A stretch of DNA of 64,000 nucleotides from contig NC_064752.1 of assembly GCF_011397635.1 (NCBI RefSeq), positions 4,064,501 to 4,128,500 on the forward strand, written 5' to 3'. Shown one piece after another: positions 11,973-24,880 of the stretch. Origin of the DNA: Epinephelus fuscoguttatus. Taxonomy: Eukaryota > Chordata > Actinopteri > Perciformes > Serranidae. How positions within the stretch are numbered: position 1 is the stretch's first letter; each line of letters begins with the position of its first letter. The notes beneath the pieces are model-generated. The model was given only the letters and a program-made list of their open reading frames with translations. It searched no databases and was not told the origin of the DNA. Position numbers and translations under genes: made by a program.

Positions 11973-13221
11973 TTAACTGACAGTTTGTACATTTCCAACT
12001 GATTCATCCGTTGACAATAGAGCATGGATTTGGTCAGCTTTTAGATCTTTCATTTCAAGGAACTTTCCTGCTGCCTCCACAATAGTTTTGATTTTATCAC
12101 TTTTCCTCGTCATTTGAGTGGCTACATTAATGGTATGGCAGATAAAGGCCACAAACTGGATTTTGTTGATAGCTATGGTGTTTTCTCCAGTCTTACATTT
12201 GTGACTGCAGACACTCTGTACAGGGTTCTGCACCTGGCTTTCTCTTGTATGGGCTTTATCTTGCAGTACTTTTCTTTGAGCCTGCTCACTTACAATGACT
12301 TGGTGTGTTCCCTCCACTCTGACTTTCTTGAGTGCTTCTGCATATGATACCTTTTCCGTTATCTTAACCCTCTGAGCTTCTTTGGCTTCTTTTTGCACCA
12401 CACAGCCTTCGTATGCTGCACTGTGATCTCCACCACAATCACAACATTTAACTTTAGCGTCTTTTTCCACATTTTCCATGCTCATGCTGTCCTCCACATC
12501 TTGCACATCTAAGTTTTCCATTACACTGTTTGGCAATGTGCCCCATTCTTTGACAAGCAAAGCACCTGAGGGGTTTTGGGATATACTCCCTTACATTGAA
12601 ATTTATGTAACCCATTTACACTGATCTGGGGAGAACTTTCTCAAACTGAAGTATCACAGCCGTGGTATCTTTCAGTACTCCATCCCTTTTATTTTTGATT
12701 CTTGAGGCCTTAATCACTTTACCACCTTTAATTTCTTTTTTGATGTCTTCCATAGTCATACTTAAAGGTATTCCAGAAATGACACCTCGAACACTTGCTA
12801 AGTCCCCGGGTACGTGAGCCTTCATTCTCTCTCCAAGCAAGGTAGACATGCCGAGAATTTTCTCTTGTTGTTGCTTGCTGTTTGCATGTATCATTACTCG
12901 TTTATTTTTCATAAACTTCGCGAACTTGATTTTACCAATCTCATCTTCGATTGCTTTAGTAAGCTTTATCGGGTGGTAATGCCCTCCGTCTTGATTAAAC
13001 TCAATCACTACCTTCCAGTCGTTTGTTTGATCATGTTGGTCCTGCTTCTGAGGACTGTGTCTTGATTTTTTCCTCTTAGTGGGTTCGACTTCACTGCCAT
13101 CTGACTAGCTTAACTCCCGTTCTTTCCTATTCCTCTCTCTAGCCGCCCTTTTCTGTCTTGTAGATCTGGATATCATCCACTCCATTTCATTCTCACTGAA
13201 ACCATCTGAGGTAGTTGACAT
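11973..13221 (-). pseudogene. Nimb-like ORF1: gag-like protein with zinc knuckles
   Basis: Starts at ATG 13221 (MSTTSDGFSENEMEW), with frameshifts near 13100 and 12560-12616. The middle segment (12616-13008) contains an RNA-binding-like fold region (AVILQFEKVLP). The C-terminal segment shows a CCHC knuckle (CFACQRMGHIAKQC, in another frame near 12560) and a second cysteine-rich motif (CCDCGGDHSAAYEGC). It corresponds to the nucleic-acid chaperone ORF1p of I-type LINEs. Confidence 0.75.
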
Positions 13222-13365
13222 GATGATACAGTCAAAGTACAGTTTATGCAACCCGCCAAACAATTTTCAATCCTACCACTCTCCAACTCACGCGATACCC
13301 ACTGATGCGCCTCCGTCGACACACTATCACTTCCTTCTTCTTCTTGTTCTTCTATGGAGTTTTTA

Positions 13366-13403
13366 TGGCGGTTGGCAACCAACTTAAAGGTGCATTACCG
13401 CCA
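13366..13403 (-). other. 3'-terminal hairpin of Nimb copy 2
   Basis: TGGCGGT (13366-13372) pairs with ACCGCCA (13397-13403). The enclosed sequence includes a smaller TTGG-CAA-CCAA hairpin. It occupies the same place relative to the tail as the hairpin of copy 1. Confidence 0.55.
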
Positions 13404-16400
13404 CCTGCTGGACTGGAGTGGGGGACAGTAGATTTGCAGACAAACAAAACAAAAAAAAAAAGGGAAATTAATTCCTCTCCATCAGCCTTGTATCTTTTAG
13501 ATACATGATTAGATGTTTGAGTATATTATTTGACTCTATTCCGAGCAGGTTCCAAACAAAACCAAGTCCAGTTGCGTTCGATTCAATTGCCTTGAGATAA
13601 ACATATCTTGGCCTTCTCTGCTGCTGTTATCAGTGCCCTTCTTTCCTCCTCATATGCTCTACACAACATGCTGGACAGATTCAGACTGACCACAGTGATT
13701 ACATTTGCCATCAGGGTGTTTACCTATTTTTTGTAGTGTATTATTCAGTCCTGTGTGCCCTATCCTAAGTTGTGTGATGACTGCCTCTTCCATCCGGCCC
13801 CTGCCCATCCTTCTTCCCAACCCAACCTGTTTCTGTATATTATATAAGTGTCTTCCCGTGTCTTGGATGTCCCAGTGTTCTTGCCATACTTTTCTCGCAT
13901 GTTTCTTAATTACTGATTTACCCTCTGCCCTACTTAGCAGAATTTCTGCATTTACAGTGTGTGATTTAAGTGATTGTTTGGCCAGAATTTCAACCCCTTC
14001 ATTTCATTCTATTCCTACATGGGCAGGAACCCAAATAAAGCAGACCATCAGACCTCTCTTGTGTATTCTGTACAGTAGATTGTGTATTTCAATTATGAGA
14101 TAAGTAAGTGCTGCCCAGCTGTCTGATACTATTAGTGTGTTGTTATGGTTGTTTTCTTCTATCCACTCCAAACCTAATCTAATATCTGAAAACTCCACTG
14201 CATATACTGATAAATGATCTGTGGTTCTTTTCTTGATATGTAATGAAAACTGCAGCTCCTGTTCGTCCAGTATCAGGGTCTTTTGACCCATCAGTGAAAA
14301 TCACTGTTTTGTCTGAGAAGTGTTATTCCAGATAACCCTGAGCTACCCTCCCAGGAGAGACTTGCTTACTTCTTTTCTTCAGTTGTTGCTGTATTTCTAG
14401 GTTTTCTGATGGTTCTACAAATAGCCAGGGAGAAGTATGTGAATAAGGGATTGTTGGACTGAATTGTATATGACCTAAACCTGCTGGTCCTGCCTTTATG
14501 TTCCCTATCCATCCAAAGCTCATAAAATTAGAGTCATTATGTTCCCAACAGTCCTCCAGGATGGCTTTAGCAGGGTGGGAAATGCTATGCCCTTAAAGAC
14601 TGACCCAGTATGCTAACATAAGTTTCATTCTTCTGATCCGTAAAGGTTGTTCCCCCATTTCCACTTGTATGGCTGCTGCTGGAGAGGATTTAAATGCTCC
14701 ACTGCATATCCTCAGTCCCTGTGCCTGCTGTACATCCAACTTTTTAAGATGACTTTCTGCTGCTGATAAATACCCTATACACCCATAGTCTAGTGTTGTT
14801 CTCATAATAGTCTGATATATATTTAACAGTGATACTCTGGTTGCTCCCCAGTCTCTTCCTGACAAGCATCTTAAGAGATTGTTGACTTGTCTTATCCCTT
14901 ATTTTATCAATGTGATACTTCCAAGTCAACTTTTCATCCAGCCACATACCTAGTAATCTAATGACCCTGACCTGCTCAATTGTTTGGCCATACAGTTTCA
15001 AGGAGATCTCTTTATGATGTCTGGAAAAACATATTCCTTGTGTCTTTGCAACCGATAGTTTAACTTCTATTGTTCTCCCATACATGAACTCTGATACCCA
15101 GTTGTACAGTTTCCCATTCACACCTAATTTATTGAGTTTGATGAGTAGTGCCTCTTTCCATAACATATTGTACGCTTTCTCAATATCAAAAAAATACAGC
15201 AATCACCATTTGGTCTGAGCTTTCCTTATTTCTGATTCTAGACATAAGACACTATCCAACATCCCTCTTCCCCTACGAAATCCACTTTGATAATTTGACA
15301 ATAGTTTTTTATTCTCTAAAAAGTGTGTTTGTCTCTCTGTCACCATTCTTTCCAAAGTTTTCCCTAACTGCGATGTTAGAGAGATGGGTCTGTAACTAGA
15401 GGGATTTGATGAGCCTTTACCTGGTTTTAGTGTAGGTAATATAACTGATTCCTTCCATATTGATGGGAGATTACCTGTGTCCCATATTTTATTAAACAGT
15501 CTTAACACTGCTTCAAGCACACTGTCTGTCATATGAGCTAACATACTGTAGCATACACCATCTTTCCCTGGTGACTTTTGTCATGCATTTAATATTGCTC
15601 TCTTCATTTCAAATCGAGTGAATGGTAAATCTAGGTCTTCTCCTGATGATGCCCTTCTTTCTGTAATTCCTATATTTTGTGTATGGGTATTATCTCTACA
15701 CTGCTTAGCTTTTATAGATAAATTATCTGAGCTGTGAACCTTCACAAACGTCTTCACTAGGAGCTTTTCTACAGTACTTATTGCTGTCATGTTATCGCTA
15801 TGCATCACTGGTATGTCAAAGTTACTTTTTAATCCCATTCATTTTCCTAATCATTCCCCATACATCTGCCAACTGTGTTTCTTTCCCAGTATTATTGCAG
15901 TATTGTCTCTAGTATGTCTGTTTTGCTGATCTTATTGTTTTTGGAACTAATGCTTGTACTCTTTTGTATTGGATCAATGTGTCTAATGTGTGGTGAGATT
16001 TAATTGTCTAATTGCTCTATTTCTCATTTTTATTGCTTTTCTACAATTGTCATTCCACCACGGCACACTCTTTCCTTGTTTACTTCCTCTACTCTTCGGA
16101 ATAGTTTCTTCTGCTGTCTGTATCAGTGCTGTTATCAATTTCCAGTTCATTTCCTCTACATTTGTTACATTCTCTTCCAGTAATTTAACACACCTGGCTT
16201 TACTTAATATTTGGAATGCATCCCAATCTGCTTTATCCATCTTGGTGTTCTTGCTCCCCCATCTTGGTGTATTTCTATTCCAATCTTGAACATTATTGAA
16301 TAATGATCACTGTCTACTGTTGACCGGTTTAACACTTCCCAAATACTAACACCTGCAATTATGGTGGATGTGAGTGTCAGATCAATTACACTTGTGTTCT

Positions 16401-16437
16401 GTGAACTATTCTACCTTGTGCCCTTTCCATCATTTAA

Positions 16438-16632
16438 GATAAGATAAGATAAGATAAGATAAGATAAGATAAGATACACCTTTACTGATCCCATCATTGA
16501 GAAATTCCAGTGTTACAGCAGTCAAGGGGAAAAAGTCAGATTAAAGATTTCAAAATTAAACTTAGAAAACTTAAATAACTAGGCATGCAAATAAGTACAA
16601 AAATACAAGAGACGGCGATAAATAACAATAAC

Positions 16633-16673
<41 letters not shown>

Positions 16674-17125
16674 AAATAATAGGAAATGGATAATAATCAG
16701 CAGCAGTGAATGAAAATGAGCAAAAAATGAGCAGTGGATAAAGGGAGCACATCTAGTGGAAGTTACTGTATGTGCAAAACAGCAGACAGCTGTGGTGTCA
16801 ATAAAGTGTCAATAAAGTGTCCATGGTGCAGTCTACTGTGAGCAGTGCTGGTTATGTAGCCTGACAGCAGCAGGCACGAAGGACCTGCAATAGCGTTCCT
16901 TCACACACTTTGGGTGAATCAGTCTATCGCTGAAGGAGCTCTCCACAGCTTTTATCTCCTCCTCCTCCTCAGGGATGACAGCTTGGCTGTCGTCCTCCTT
17001 TCTCCCACCACCTGCACAGAGATCCAGAGAGCATCCCACGACAGAGCTGGCCTTCTTGATCAGCTTGTCCAGTCTCTTCCTATCTGCAGCCAAGATGCTG
17101 CTGCCCCAGCAGACCACTCCGTAAA
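16438..17125 (-). mobile_element. 3' end of a jockey/CR1-group LINE with (TTATC)n tail
   Basis: Encodes the C-terminus of a LINE RT ([19 protein letters not shown], then [20 protein letters not shown]), a 3' UTR with an (AAT)n run at 16635-16670, and a tail of GATAA repeats (16438-16477 on the plus strand). The flanks read AAGAT on both sides, which restores the Nimb sequence CATTTAAGATGTATACAC and so marks the target duplication. A second copy lies at 48440-49245. I cannot fix the clade; Rex1-like is possible. Confidence 0.75.
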
Positions 17126-18406
17126 AGATGTATACACACCAAACCCATATTATCTATAAACTCCTCTATTACTGACCCATTTGCATCTGTATTATTGCTC
17201 CCCCATAATGTACTGTGAGCATTAAAGTCCTCACACCATACTACTTTCCCTTGTATCAGCCCACTTGCATCATTCAATATATCAGTACTCAGTCTATTAC
17301 ATGGGTTATAGTAATTTTAATATTGTTAAGCTGCTCTTTTCTGTTCATACCTTAATTACAATGGATTCTTGTTCCTTTCCTATTTTAATTAGATTATAAT
17401 TCAACCCATTCCTCACAAATGTGTGTGCAGCTGTACTTTTTGTTGACGTGTGAATAAACTTGAAACTTAAATGTTGCCACTCCTCCACCTTTCCTGGTTT
17501 CCCCATCATTTCTTATTGCAGTGTAACCATACATAACAAAATCCCACTGTAGTTTTAACCATGTTGCTTGAATACATATCACATGAGGTCTGTCTGATAA
17601 GTTTGATACAAACTTTTCAAATTCTTGTCCATTAGAGATGAGACTGCATTCCACTGTAAAATAATTAAGACCATGAAGATCCACCAGCCCATGTCTGAGA
17701 GTTAGATGTTTCCCCAGCTAACATTTCCTCCACTGCTTCCCAGCTTATCCCCTCAAGTCCAAGATATTTCTCAGCTGCTCTCACAATAATCTTAATCTTT
17801 TCCGTTTTCCTGCTTGCTTGTGCCGAACAATTAACCTCAACCATAAACAACACAAATTCATTTTTGCCCACAATCAGCGTATCCTCCTTCATGTCTGGTT
17901 TAACACATCCTCCACAAGGTCTGCTGTTACTCTCTACTCCCACTGGTTTAGAGGCAACTGTCTGCACTGTCTTTACTTTTTTTGCTGCCTCTGCATATGA
18001 AATCCCCTGGGAGATTTTAACTCTCTGCACCTCAGCAACTGTCTTGCTCATTTCACATCCTCGATAAGCAGAACTATGCTCCCCTCCACAGCTGCAACAC
18101 TTTAGCTTAGCCCCTTCTTCACATTTGCCGTACTTGTGCTCACCTGCACTTCTTCTTTGTTGGCCTTTGCAACTTACCGCTACATGACCATACTTTTGAC
18201 ACTTGAAGCATCGCAGTGGTGGAGGAATATATGGTCTCACCTTGTACCTCATATCCTATATACACTTTTCTCAGCAACCTAGGCTCATCAAATTTAATCA
18301 ATACAGACAGGCTGTCGCATTTCTCTCCATTTCTGGTTGTTTTCAACTGTCTGGCTTCCAACACTTTTGCACCCACCACATTATCTTTAACTTTTTCTAT
18401 TGACAC

Positions 18407-19380
18407 AACATGTGTTTTGTGGATTTGGAGAAGGCTTACGACTATGTCCCCAGGGGCATCCTGTGGGGGGTGCTCCAGGAGTATGTGGTTGGTGGCCCCT
18501 TGCTAAGGGCCATCCAGTCCCTGTACCAAAGGAGCATGAGTCTGGTTCGCGTGGCTGGCAGTAAGTCGGACCTGTTCCCAGTGAGGGTTGGACTCCGCCA
18601 GGGCTGCCCTTTGTCACCGGTTCTGTTCATAACCTTCATGGGCAGAATTTCTGGGCGCAGCCGAGCGGTGGAGGGTGTCAGGTTCGGTGATGGGAGGATC
18701 TCGTCCCTGCTTTTTGCGGATGACGTGGTCCTCCTAGCTCCATTGAACTGTGACTTCCAGCTCTCACTGGGGCAGTTCGCAGCAGAGTGTGAAGCGGCTG
18801 GGATGAGAATCAGCACCTCCAAGTCTGAGGCCATGGTCCTCAGCCGGAAAAGGGTGGATTGCCCACTCCAGGTCAGGGGGGAGGTCCTTCCTCAGTATCT
18901 CGTAGTATCTCGGGATCTTGTTCACGAGTGAGGGTAGGATGGAGCGGGAGATTGACAGGCGGATTGGGGCGGCGTCAGCAGTGATGCAGGCGCTTAACCG
19001 GTCCGTTGTGGTGAAGAGGGAGCTTAGCCAGAAAATGAAGCTCTCAATTTACCGGTCGATCTACGTTCCAACGATCTACGTTCACGAGCTCTGGGTAGTG
19101 ACCGAAAGAATGAGATCGCGAGTACAAGCGGCCAAAATGAGTTTCCTCCGCAGGGTGGCTGGGCTCAGCCTTAAGGATAGGGTGAGGAGCTCAGACATTC
19201 GGGAGGGACTCGGAGTAGAGCCGCTGCTCCTCCACATCGAGAGGAGCCAGTTGAGGTGGTTCGGGCATCTGGTAAGGATGCCTTCCAGACGCCTCCCTTG
19301 GGAGGTGTTTCGGGCATGTCCAACTGGGAGGAGACCTCGGGGCCGCCCCAGAACACGCTGGAGGGACTACACACACAGTA
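18407..19380 (+). mobile_element. Rex3 (RTE-clade) LINE, 5'-truncated
   Basis: Encodes the RT core and C-terminus: CFVDLEKAYDYVPRGILWG (motif A), GLRQGCPLSPVLF (motif B), SLLFADDVVLLAP (motif C, FADD), then [20 protein letters not shown] and CPTGRRPRGRPRTRWRDY at the end. A frameshift near 18910 separates the two main reading frames (18410-18931 and 18918-19397). The expected 3' repeat tail is missing; the following sequence is a minisatellite. The sequence closely matches what I know of teleost Rex3. Confidence 0.85.
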
Positions 19381-19424
19381 ATGATGAAGATAAATAATAT
19401 AAAATCATTGTAAACATGAGGCAG

Positions 19425-20795
19425 GTGCACTGAGGTAGGTGTACTGAGACAGGTGTACTGAGTGGGGGTATTGAGGCAGGTGTACTGAGTGGGTGTACTG
19501 AGACAGGTGTACTGAGACAGGTGTACTGAGTGGGGGTATTGAGGCAGGTGTACTGAGACAGGTGTACTGAGGCAGGTGTACTGAGTGGGGGTATTGAGGC
19601 AGGTGTACTGAGTGGGTGTACTGAGACAGGTGTACTGAGACAGGTGTACTGAGTGGGGGTATTGAGGCAGGTGAACTGAGTGGGGGTACTGAGACAGGTG
19701 TACTGAGGCAGGTGTACTGAGACAGGTGTACTGAGTGAGGTGTACTGAGACAGGTGTACTGAGGCACTTGAACTGAGTGGGGGTACTGAGACAGGTGTAC
19801 TTAGTGGGGGTACTGAGACAGGTGTACTGAGACAGGTGTACTGAGTGAGGTTACTGAGACAGGTGTACTGAGACAGGTGTACTGAGTGAGGGTACTGAGA
19901 CAGGTGTACTTAGTGGGGGTACTGAGACAGGTGTACTGAGACAGGTGTACTGAGTGAGGGTACTGAGACAGGTGTACTGAGTGGGGGTACTGAGACAGGT
20001 GTACTGAGACAGGTGTACTGAGGAAGGTTAACTGAGTGGGGGTACTGAGACAGGTGTTCTGAGGAAGGTTAACTGAGTGGGGGTATTGAGACAAGTGTAC
20101 TGAGACAGGTGCACTGAGGCAGGTGAACTGAGTGGGGGTACTGAGACAAGTGTACTGAGACAGGTGTACTGAGGCAGGTGAACTGAGGCAGGTGAACTGA
20201 GGCAGGTGAACTGAGTGGGGGTACTGAGACAAGTGTACTGAGACAGGTGTACTGAGACAAGTGTACTGAGACAGGTGTACTGAGGCAGGTGAACTGAGTG
20301 GGGGTACTGAGACAAGTGTACTGAGACAGGTGTACTGAGGCAGGTGAACTGAGTGGGGGTACTGAGACAGGTGTACTGAGGCAGGTGAACTGAGGCAGGT
20401 GAACTGAGTGGGGGTACTGAGGCAGGTATACTGAGGCAGGTGTACTGAGACAGGTGTACTGAGTGAGGGGTACTGAACAGGTGTACTGAGACAGGTGAAA
20501 TGAGACAGGTGTACTGAGTGGGGGAACTGAGACAGACGTACTGAGGCAGGTGTACTGAGTGGGGGTACTGAACAGGTGAACTGAGACAAGTGTACTGAGA
20601 CAGGTGTACTGAGTGGGGGTACTGAACAGGTGAACTGAAACAAGTGTACTGAGACAGGTGTACTGAGTGGGGGAACTGAGAGGTATACTGAGACAAGTGT
20701 ACTGAGTGGGGGTACTGAACAGGTGTACTGAGACAGGTGAACTGAGGCAGGTGTACTGAGTGGGGGTACTGAGGCAGGTGTACTAGGAAGGTATA
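19425..20795. repeat. 13-14-bp minisatellite (GTACTGAGACAGGT / GTACTGAGTGGGG)
   Basis: About 1.37 kb of short tandem units. The unit types are mainly GTACTGAGACAGGT, GTACTGAGGCAGGT and GTACTGAGTGGGG, mixed in irregular order. Because 14- and 13-bp units mix, long open frames appear on the minus strand (for example 19801-20877, a VHLSQYTCLSTP repeat protein). They have no coding support. Confidence 0.95.
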
Positions 20796-20805
20796 CCCTA
20801 ACCCT

Positions 20806-21156
20806 AGAGACAATCTGAGGAGGAGAAATAGATTTTGAGAAAAAATCCTGACTGAAATTATCAAGAGATTTCTTCAAATTACATTTTAAATATTTTCTTC
20901 AGCATAAACAACCAATAGCTTGAGACACAAATATAATTTATTTACTACATTTAATCACAGTGTCAGAACCTTTTTGTTCTTTTGAGTTTGAAGCCTCTTT
21001 AACTGATCAAACACCTGATGAAATACCAACACAAATCTGGTCCCGCTGTCCTCAAATAGTTTTATGATTACCAGATAAAAATTCATTTCTGACACTATTA
21101 AAGATTTTTTAGTGTTTGTAAACAGGTTTAATTATCACTGGATATATATATATATA

Positions 21157-21187
<31 letters not shown>

Positions 21188-21541
21188 CGTACAGCTTTTT
21201 CACTTTTTTAATGTGTACACGATTCAGTGGTTGGTGGGTGTTTTTACTGTGATAAACATTTCCCACTAAAATCTACTCACACATCTCAAGATGAAACAGT
21301 CGGGATCCTCCTTCAAGTGCAGTCCAAGCGAAGCAGCTGCTCCTCTCATCTGGTTTAAAGTCAGGTCCTGAATATTTTAACTCCTGCTGAAATAAGTTAA
21401 ACATATCACAACATAAGTCCTCTTTGTTCATTACATCCCTTTTTAGTTTAAGGTCACTTAGAACTTTTTATTTCTAAATGATTTTATTCCTTCATACCTT
21501 GACTTGACGCTCTGAACTGTGAACTGTTAAAGACAACCGGA
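20806..21541. other. Non-coding spacer
   Basis: No gene seen. It includes a (TA)n run at 21141-21187. A short CCCTAACCCTA stretch at 20797-20806 marks the edge of the minisatellite. Confidence 0.5.
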
Positions 21542-21634
21542 AGGCTCAGGCTTGTCCTGTACCAGCCCCTAGTTAGGCTGACTTAGGCCTAGTCTGCCAG
21601 AGGACCCCTCTATAATACACCGGGCCCCTTCTCT

Positions 21635-21670
<36 letters not shown>

Positions 21671-22026
21671 TTCTATTACTGCATCTAGCTAACTCGGCCA
21701 TTCTGGATGTCACTAACTCGGCTTCTTCTCCGGAGCCTTTGTGCTCCACTGTCTCTCAGATTAACTCATATCACAGCGGTGCCTGGACAGCGTGACGTGT
21801 GTGGTTGTGCTGCTGCCGTGGTCCTGCCAGATGCCTCCTGCTGCTGCTGCTGCCATCATTAGTCATTAGTCATACTTCTACTGTTATTATACACATATGA
21901 CTATTGTCACACATGTATATTGCCAGATATTAATACATACTTTCAACATATTGTACCGCAGTAGCCAGAACTATAACTATAATATTATTACTTTCAATAA
22001 TGTTGTTGTAAGCTACTGTCATTACC

Positions 22027-22066
<40 letters not shown>

Positions 22067-22350
22067 ATTGTGTCATGTGGATTACTGTTAATTTATCATG
22101 CTGATCTGTTCTGTACGACATCTATTGCACGTCTGTCCGTCCTGGAAGAGGGATCCCTCCTCAGTCGCTCTTCCTGAGGTTTCTACCGTTTTTTCCCCGT
22201 TAAAGGGTTTTTTGGGGAGTTTTTCCTGATCAGCTGTGAGGGTCATAAGGACAGAGGGATGTCGTATGCTGTAAAGCCCTGTGAGGCAAACTGTGATTTG
22301 TGATATTGGGCTTTATAAATAAAATTGATTGACTGATTGATTGATTGATT
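21542..22350 (+). mobile_element. Young L2 LINE, 3' UTR only
   Basis: Starts at GGCTCAGGCTTGTCCTG and follows the 3' UTR of the full copy at 49250-53428. It has CT-rich repeats at 21635-21667 and 22029-22062, then the conserved end GATATTGGGCTTTATAAATA and an ATTG-type tail at 22324-22349. No coding part remains. Confidence 0.85.
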
Positions 22351-22409
22351 ACTGCAAAATTCAACATCAGTGTAAATGATCTCTGATTCCATGACTGTTG
22401 AATTCAAAG

Positions 22410-22862
22410 ACTGAACTCAGTATATCAATGAGCCCACTGGTTGCCAAGATACCTGATGACGCCCAAAGGCTTTGACATTGATAATGTCTTGGTGACTGAT
22501 ACCACTGTGTCCGACCATGTCTGTCTTTGTTTTGAAGCATGTTTGTCTGTTAAAAAAAAAAAAAAAAAAAAAAACGGTAAAGGTTACGGTTCATAAAATA
22601 TTTATTGGCACTGCAGCATCACTTAAATTTATGGAGTTGGTGTCCACCTGGTAATGACTCATTAAAAGAGATAATTCATTCAGTCAGTAACAACTTGGTT
22701 AACATTCTGAATATTGTGGCTCTGTCAAAAATGATCAAGAGATCTCAAAGTAAACCATCCCCATGGATCTGTATGTAAAGTCAAGAGATCATGTAGCTGG
22801 GAGAAAATGGCAGAAATGAGGACTAAAACTCCACTAACAATAAATACAACTATAAAATAGAC
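22410..22862 (+). mobile_element. Decayed L2-type LINE remnant
   Basis: Translation resembles the end of an L2 endonuclease domain (MTPKGFDIDNVLVTDTTVSD) followed by the linker toward the RT. A run of 22 A residues (22553-22574) sits inside it. Many stops; not functional. Confidence 0.6.
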
Positions 22863-22980
22863 CAGGGATCTCCAACCTTTTTCCCTCTGAGAGCTACTTT
22901 TACAAAATGATAATGGACGAGAGCTACTCATGTTTTGTAACATTAATTCTCATACTGTATTTCAACCCAAACAAACTCAA
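22863..22980 (+). mobile_element. Possible hAT transposon end fragment
   Basis: Begins CAGGGATCTCCAACCTTTTT, which resembles the terminal repeat of many hAT elements. I found no matching opposite end nearby, so this is a fragment at best. Confidence 0.35.
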
Positions 22981-23059
22981 TAAACTTGTTTTAACGTAAC
23001 ATTTACAAAATGTTACTTTATTACTGTAACATTTATACATACGTGGTTATGTTTACACC

Positions 23060-24130
23060 CATCAAGGGTGAACTCTCAGCTGCAAGGGAACAACACCACA
23101 AGTACAAACCCACCCAGAGCTGAGACTGAGCAGTACTGGAAGGCCATCTGGGAGTAGGAGGCATCACACAACACCGATGTCAAGTGGCTGGTGGGCCTAA
23201 GAGCAGAACACAACAACCTCCCAGAAGAAGAACCAGTCACCATCACCAAGACAGACATCCAATAATGAGTATCAGGCATTAAGAGCTGGGCCGCACCAGG
23301 ACCTGATATGATACACTCCTACTGGCTGAAGAAGCTAACAGTGCTCCATGAAGTGTCAGCAGTCCACACTCTCCTAGCTTGGCTAACACAAGGTAGGACA
23401 ATACTGATCATGGTAGATCCCCACAAGTGTGCAACACCTTCGAACTACCGGCAGATAACCTGGCTCTCCACATCATGGAAGCTCCTCTCAGACATCGCGA
23501 TAGCTAAACTGAATAGGCACATGAGTCAATACATGAGTAAAATTCAGAGGGGCACAGGAAACAACACCAGGGGGTTGAAGCGCAAGCTACTGGTTGACAG
23601 AGCATTCAGCCAAGACTCTAAGATGAGTTAGACCAACCTGAGCACTGCCAGGACTAACTACAAAAAATCCTCCAACTCCACGCCCTACCAGCCGTCAGAT
23701 ACCCAGCTGGAATAGTGAGCCGGCCACAGGAGGAGAATGATGCTGCTGATGTAAAGACATGAAAAGTCATCACAGTCCACAGAGGTTTCAAGCCAAAGTC
23801 CAGCACCCTGAGACTCTACAAGCTGTGAAAAGATGGAGGGAGAGGATTACTCAGGGTCAGAGCCACGATTCAGGGTGAAGTGGTCCCAGTGGTAATGGGA
23901 GCACTGGGAACTGCGACCCCCAAACAGGGAGAGTTGCTCCAAAAAATTCCAGGTACAACATCTGAGGTCTCTGTCCAGGAGAGTGCAGTCCAAGGAGCAG
24001 CTAAGATACAGAACCCTCAGACTCCCAGGACTCTGGTACAGGACCCCACAGCACCCCCACCAGGTGGGGTTAGAGGAAGGATTTCACTGGTCCGTGAATT
24101 TAGAAATTTTCATGAGGTTGATAACTGAGG
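23060..24130 (+). mobile_element. R2/R4-superfamily (Dong/Rex6-like) LINE remnant
   Basis: Translated pieces resemble R4/Dong RTs: AAPGPDMIHSYWLKKLT, NYRQITWLSTSWKLLSDI, KIQRGTGNNTRGLKRKLLVD and, further on, VVPVVMGALGTATPKQGELL. Frames change several times and stops are common (for example after MSKIQ...DSKMS). The catalytic core is not intact. The clade is from memory of motifs and is uncertain. Confidence 0.6.
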
Positions 24131-24880
24131 AACACACTGTTTTATTATCACATTCAAGACTTCCTTTTGATCAGTTTGAGGTCGGATCTATCAGACCTGA
24201 TCAGATTGGATTGGTGGATTAGAGGAGCTGCTCCTGCAGAGAGGAATGAAAGCAAACTTTCTTCTGCCGCTGTTACTCAGATTAGACTCAGCACTGGACT
24301 ATGGAGTGCACGGTTTCCTGTTTCATCTAAAGTTAGTTGGAAAACTGGCAGACGAAATTCAAACATTATGAATTAACAAATGGTTCAGTTTCACTTTCAC
24401 TGCACTCTGCTGCTCCGCCTGTGCCCAGAGTACACTCAACCACGAGAGTCAGACCAAGACTTCAAAACCAGAAAATCTATATGTGCTGGTGGATGATGAT
24501 GATGATGTGGAGGTGCGCCACAAATAAATGAATAAATAAATGTGTGAGAAACTCTGGTAAATAACCTAAATGTGGTGTAATTTATTAGAAATAGACCTCT
24601 CTATACAAACACTGTTAAAGGACCCAGAAATATTCTAATACACCAGTTTATACTGCATGAATGACATGACATGTTTTGGGGTCTTTTCCTACAAACTGTG
24701 TGGGCATGTCTGTAAAGGGGGAAGTCGTGGGTAAAGCTCGTCCTTTTCCCAAACAGCTGGTTGGTACGACAAGATGCCTCAGGGTGGGGGCGAGGAGGAG
24801 GAGGAGGAGGAGGAGGAGGAGGAGGAGGAGTCAGTTAGTTAGTCCCTTGGGGTAAAGTCTTCAGAGAGGGAGGGACACAG
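24131..24880. other. Non-coding, with (GGA)n run
   Basis: No gene seen. A purine-rich (GAG)n run lies at about 24791-24830, and a short (GAT)n at 24493-24508. Confidence 0.5.

Larger units (their letters stand above)
8331..13325 (-). mobile_element. Nimb-like I-superfamily LINE, near full length
   Basis: About 5 kb. In minus-strand order it has a 5' UTR, ORF1 with zinc knuckles, ORF2 with endonuclease, reverse transcriptase and RNase H, a short 3' UTR ending in a small hairpin, and an (AAG)n tail (8334-8351 on the plus strand as CTT). The RNase H domain after the RT places it in the I superfamily, and the overall design matches Nimb elements of fish. A few frameshifts break both ORFs. Its 5' end abuts the AAG-rich tail of a second, older copy at about 13325-13353. 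Confidence 0.85.
13326..18406 (-). mobile_element. Older Nimb-like LINE, interrupted
   Basis: A second, more decayed member of the same superfamily. Fragments in minus-strand order are: ORF1 (18406-17665, with the knuckle CFKCQKYGHVAVSC and CCSCGGEHSSAYRGC); endonuclease (17684-17080 and 16430-15983); RT (15544-14593, with YRPISLTSQLG, GFRRGRGML and FFDIEKAYNMLW); and RNase H (14291-13900, with ILIVSDSWAALTYL-like and WVPAHVG). Its 3' tail is AAG-rich (13326-13353). It is interrupted at 16438-17125 by another LINE and cut at 18406 by Rex3. Confidence 0.8.

Noticed and set aside
13705..14103. Plus-strand 132-aa ORF
   Set aside because: Antisense to the RNase H region of the older Nimb element.
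20797..20806. CCCTAACCCTA as a telomere remnant
   Set aside because: Under two units at a minisatellite edge; chance is likely.
19405..20877. Long minus-strand ORFs of VHLSQYTCLSTP repeats
   Set aside because: They are stop-free because of the 13-14-bp minisatellite. The frames overlap one another and have no start context or homology.
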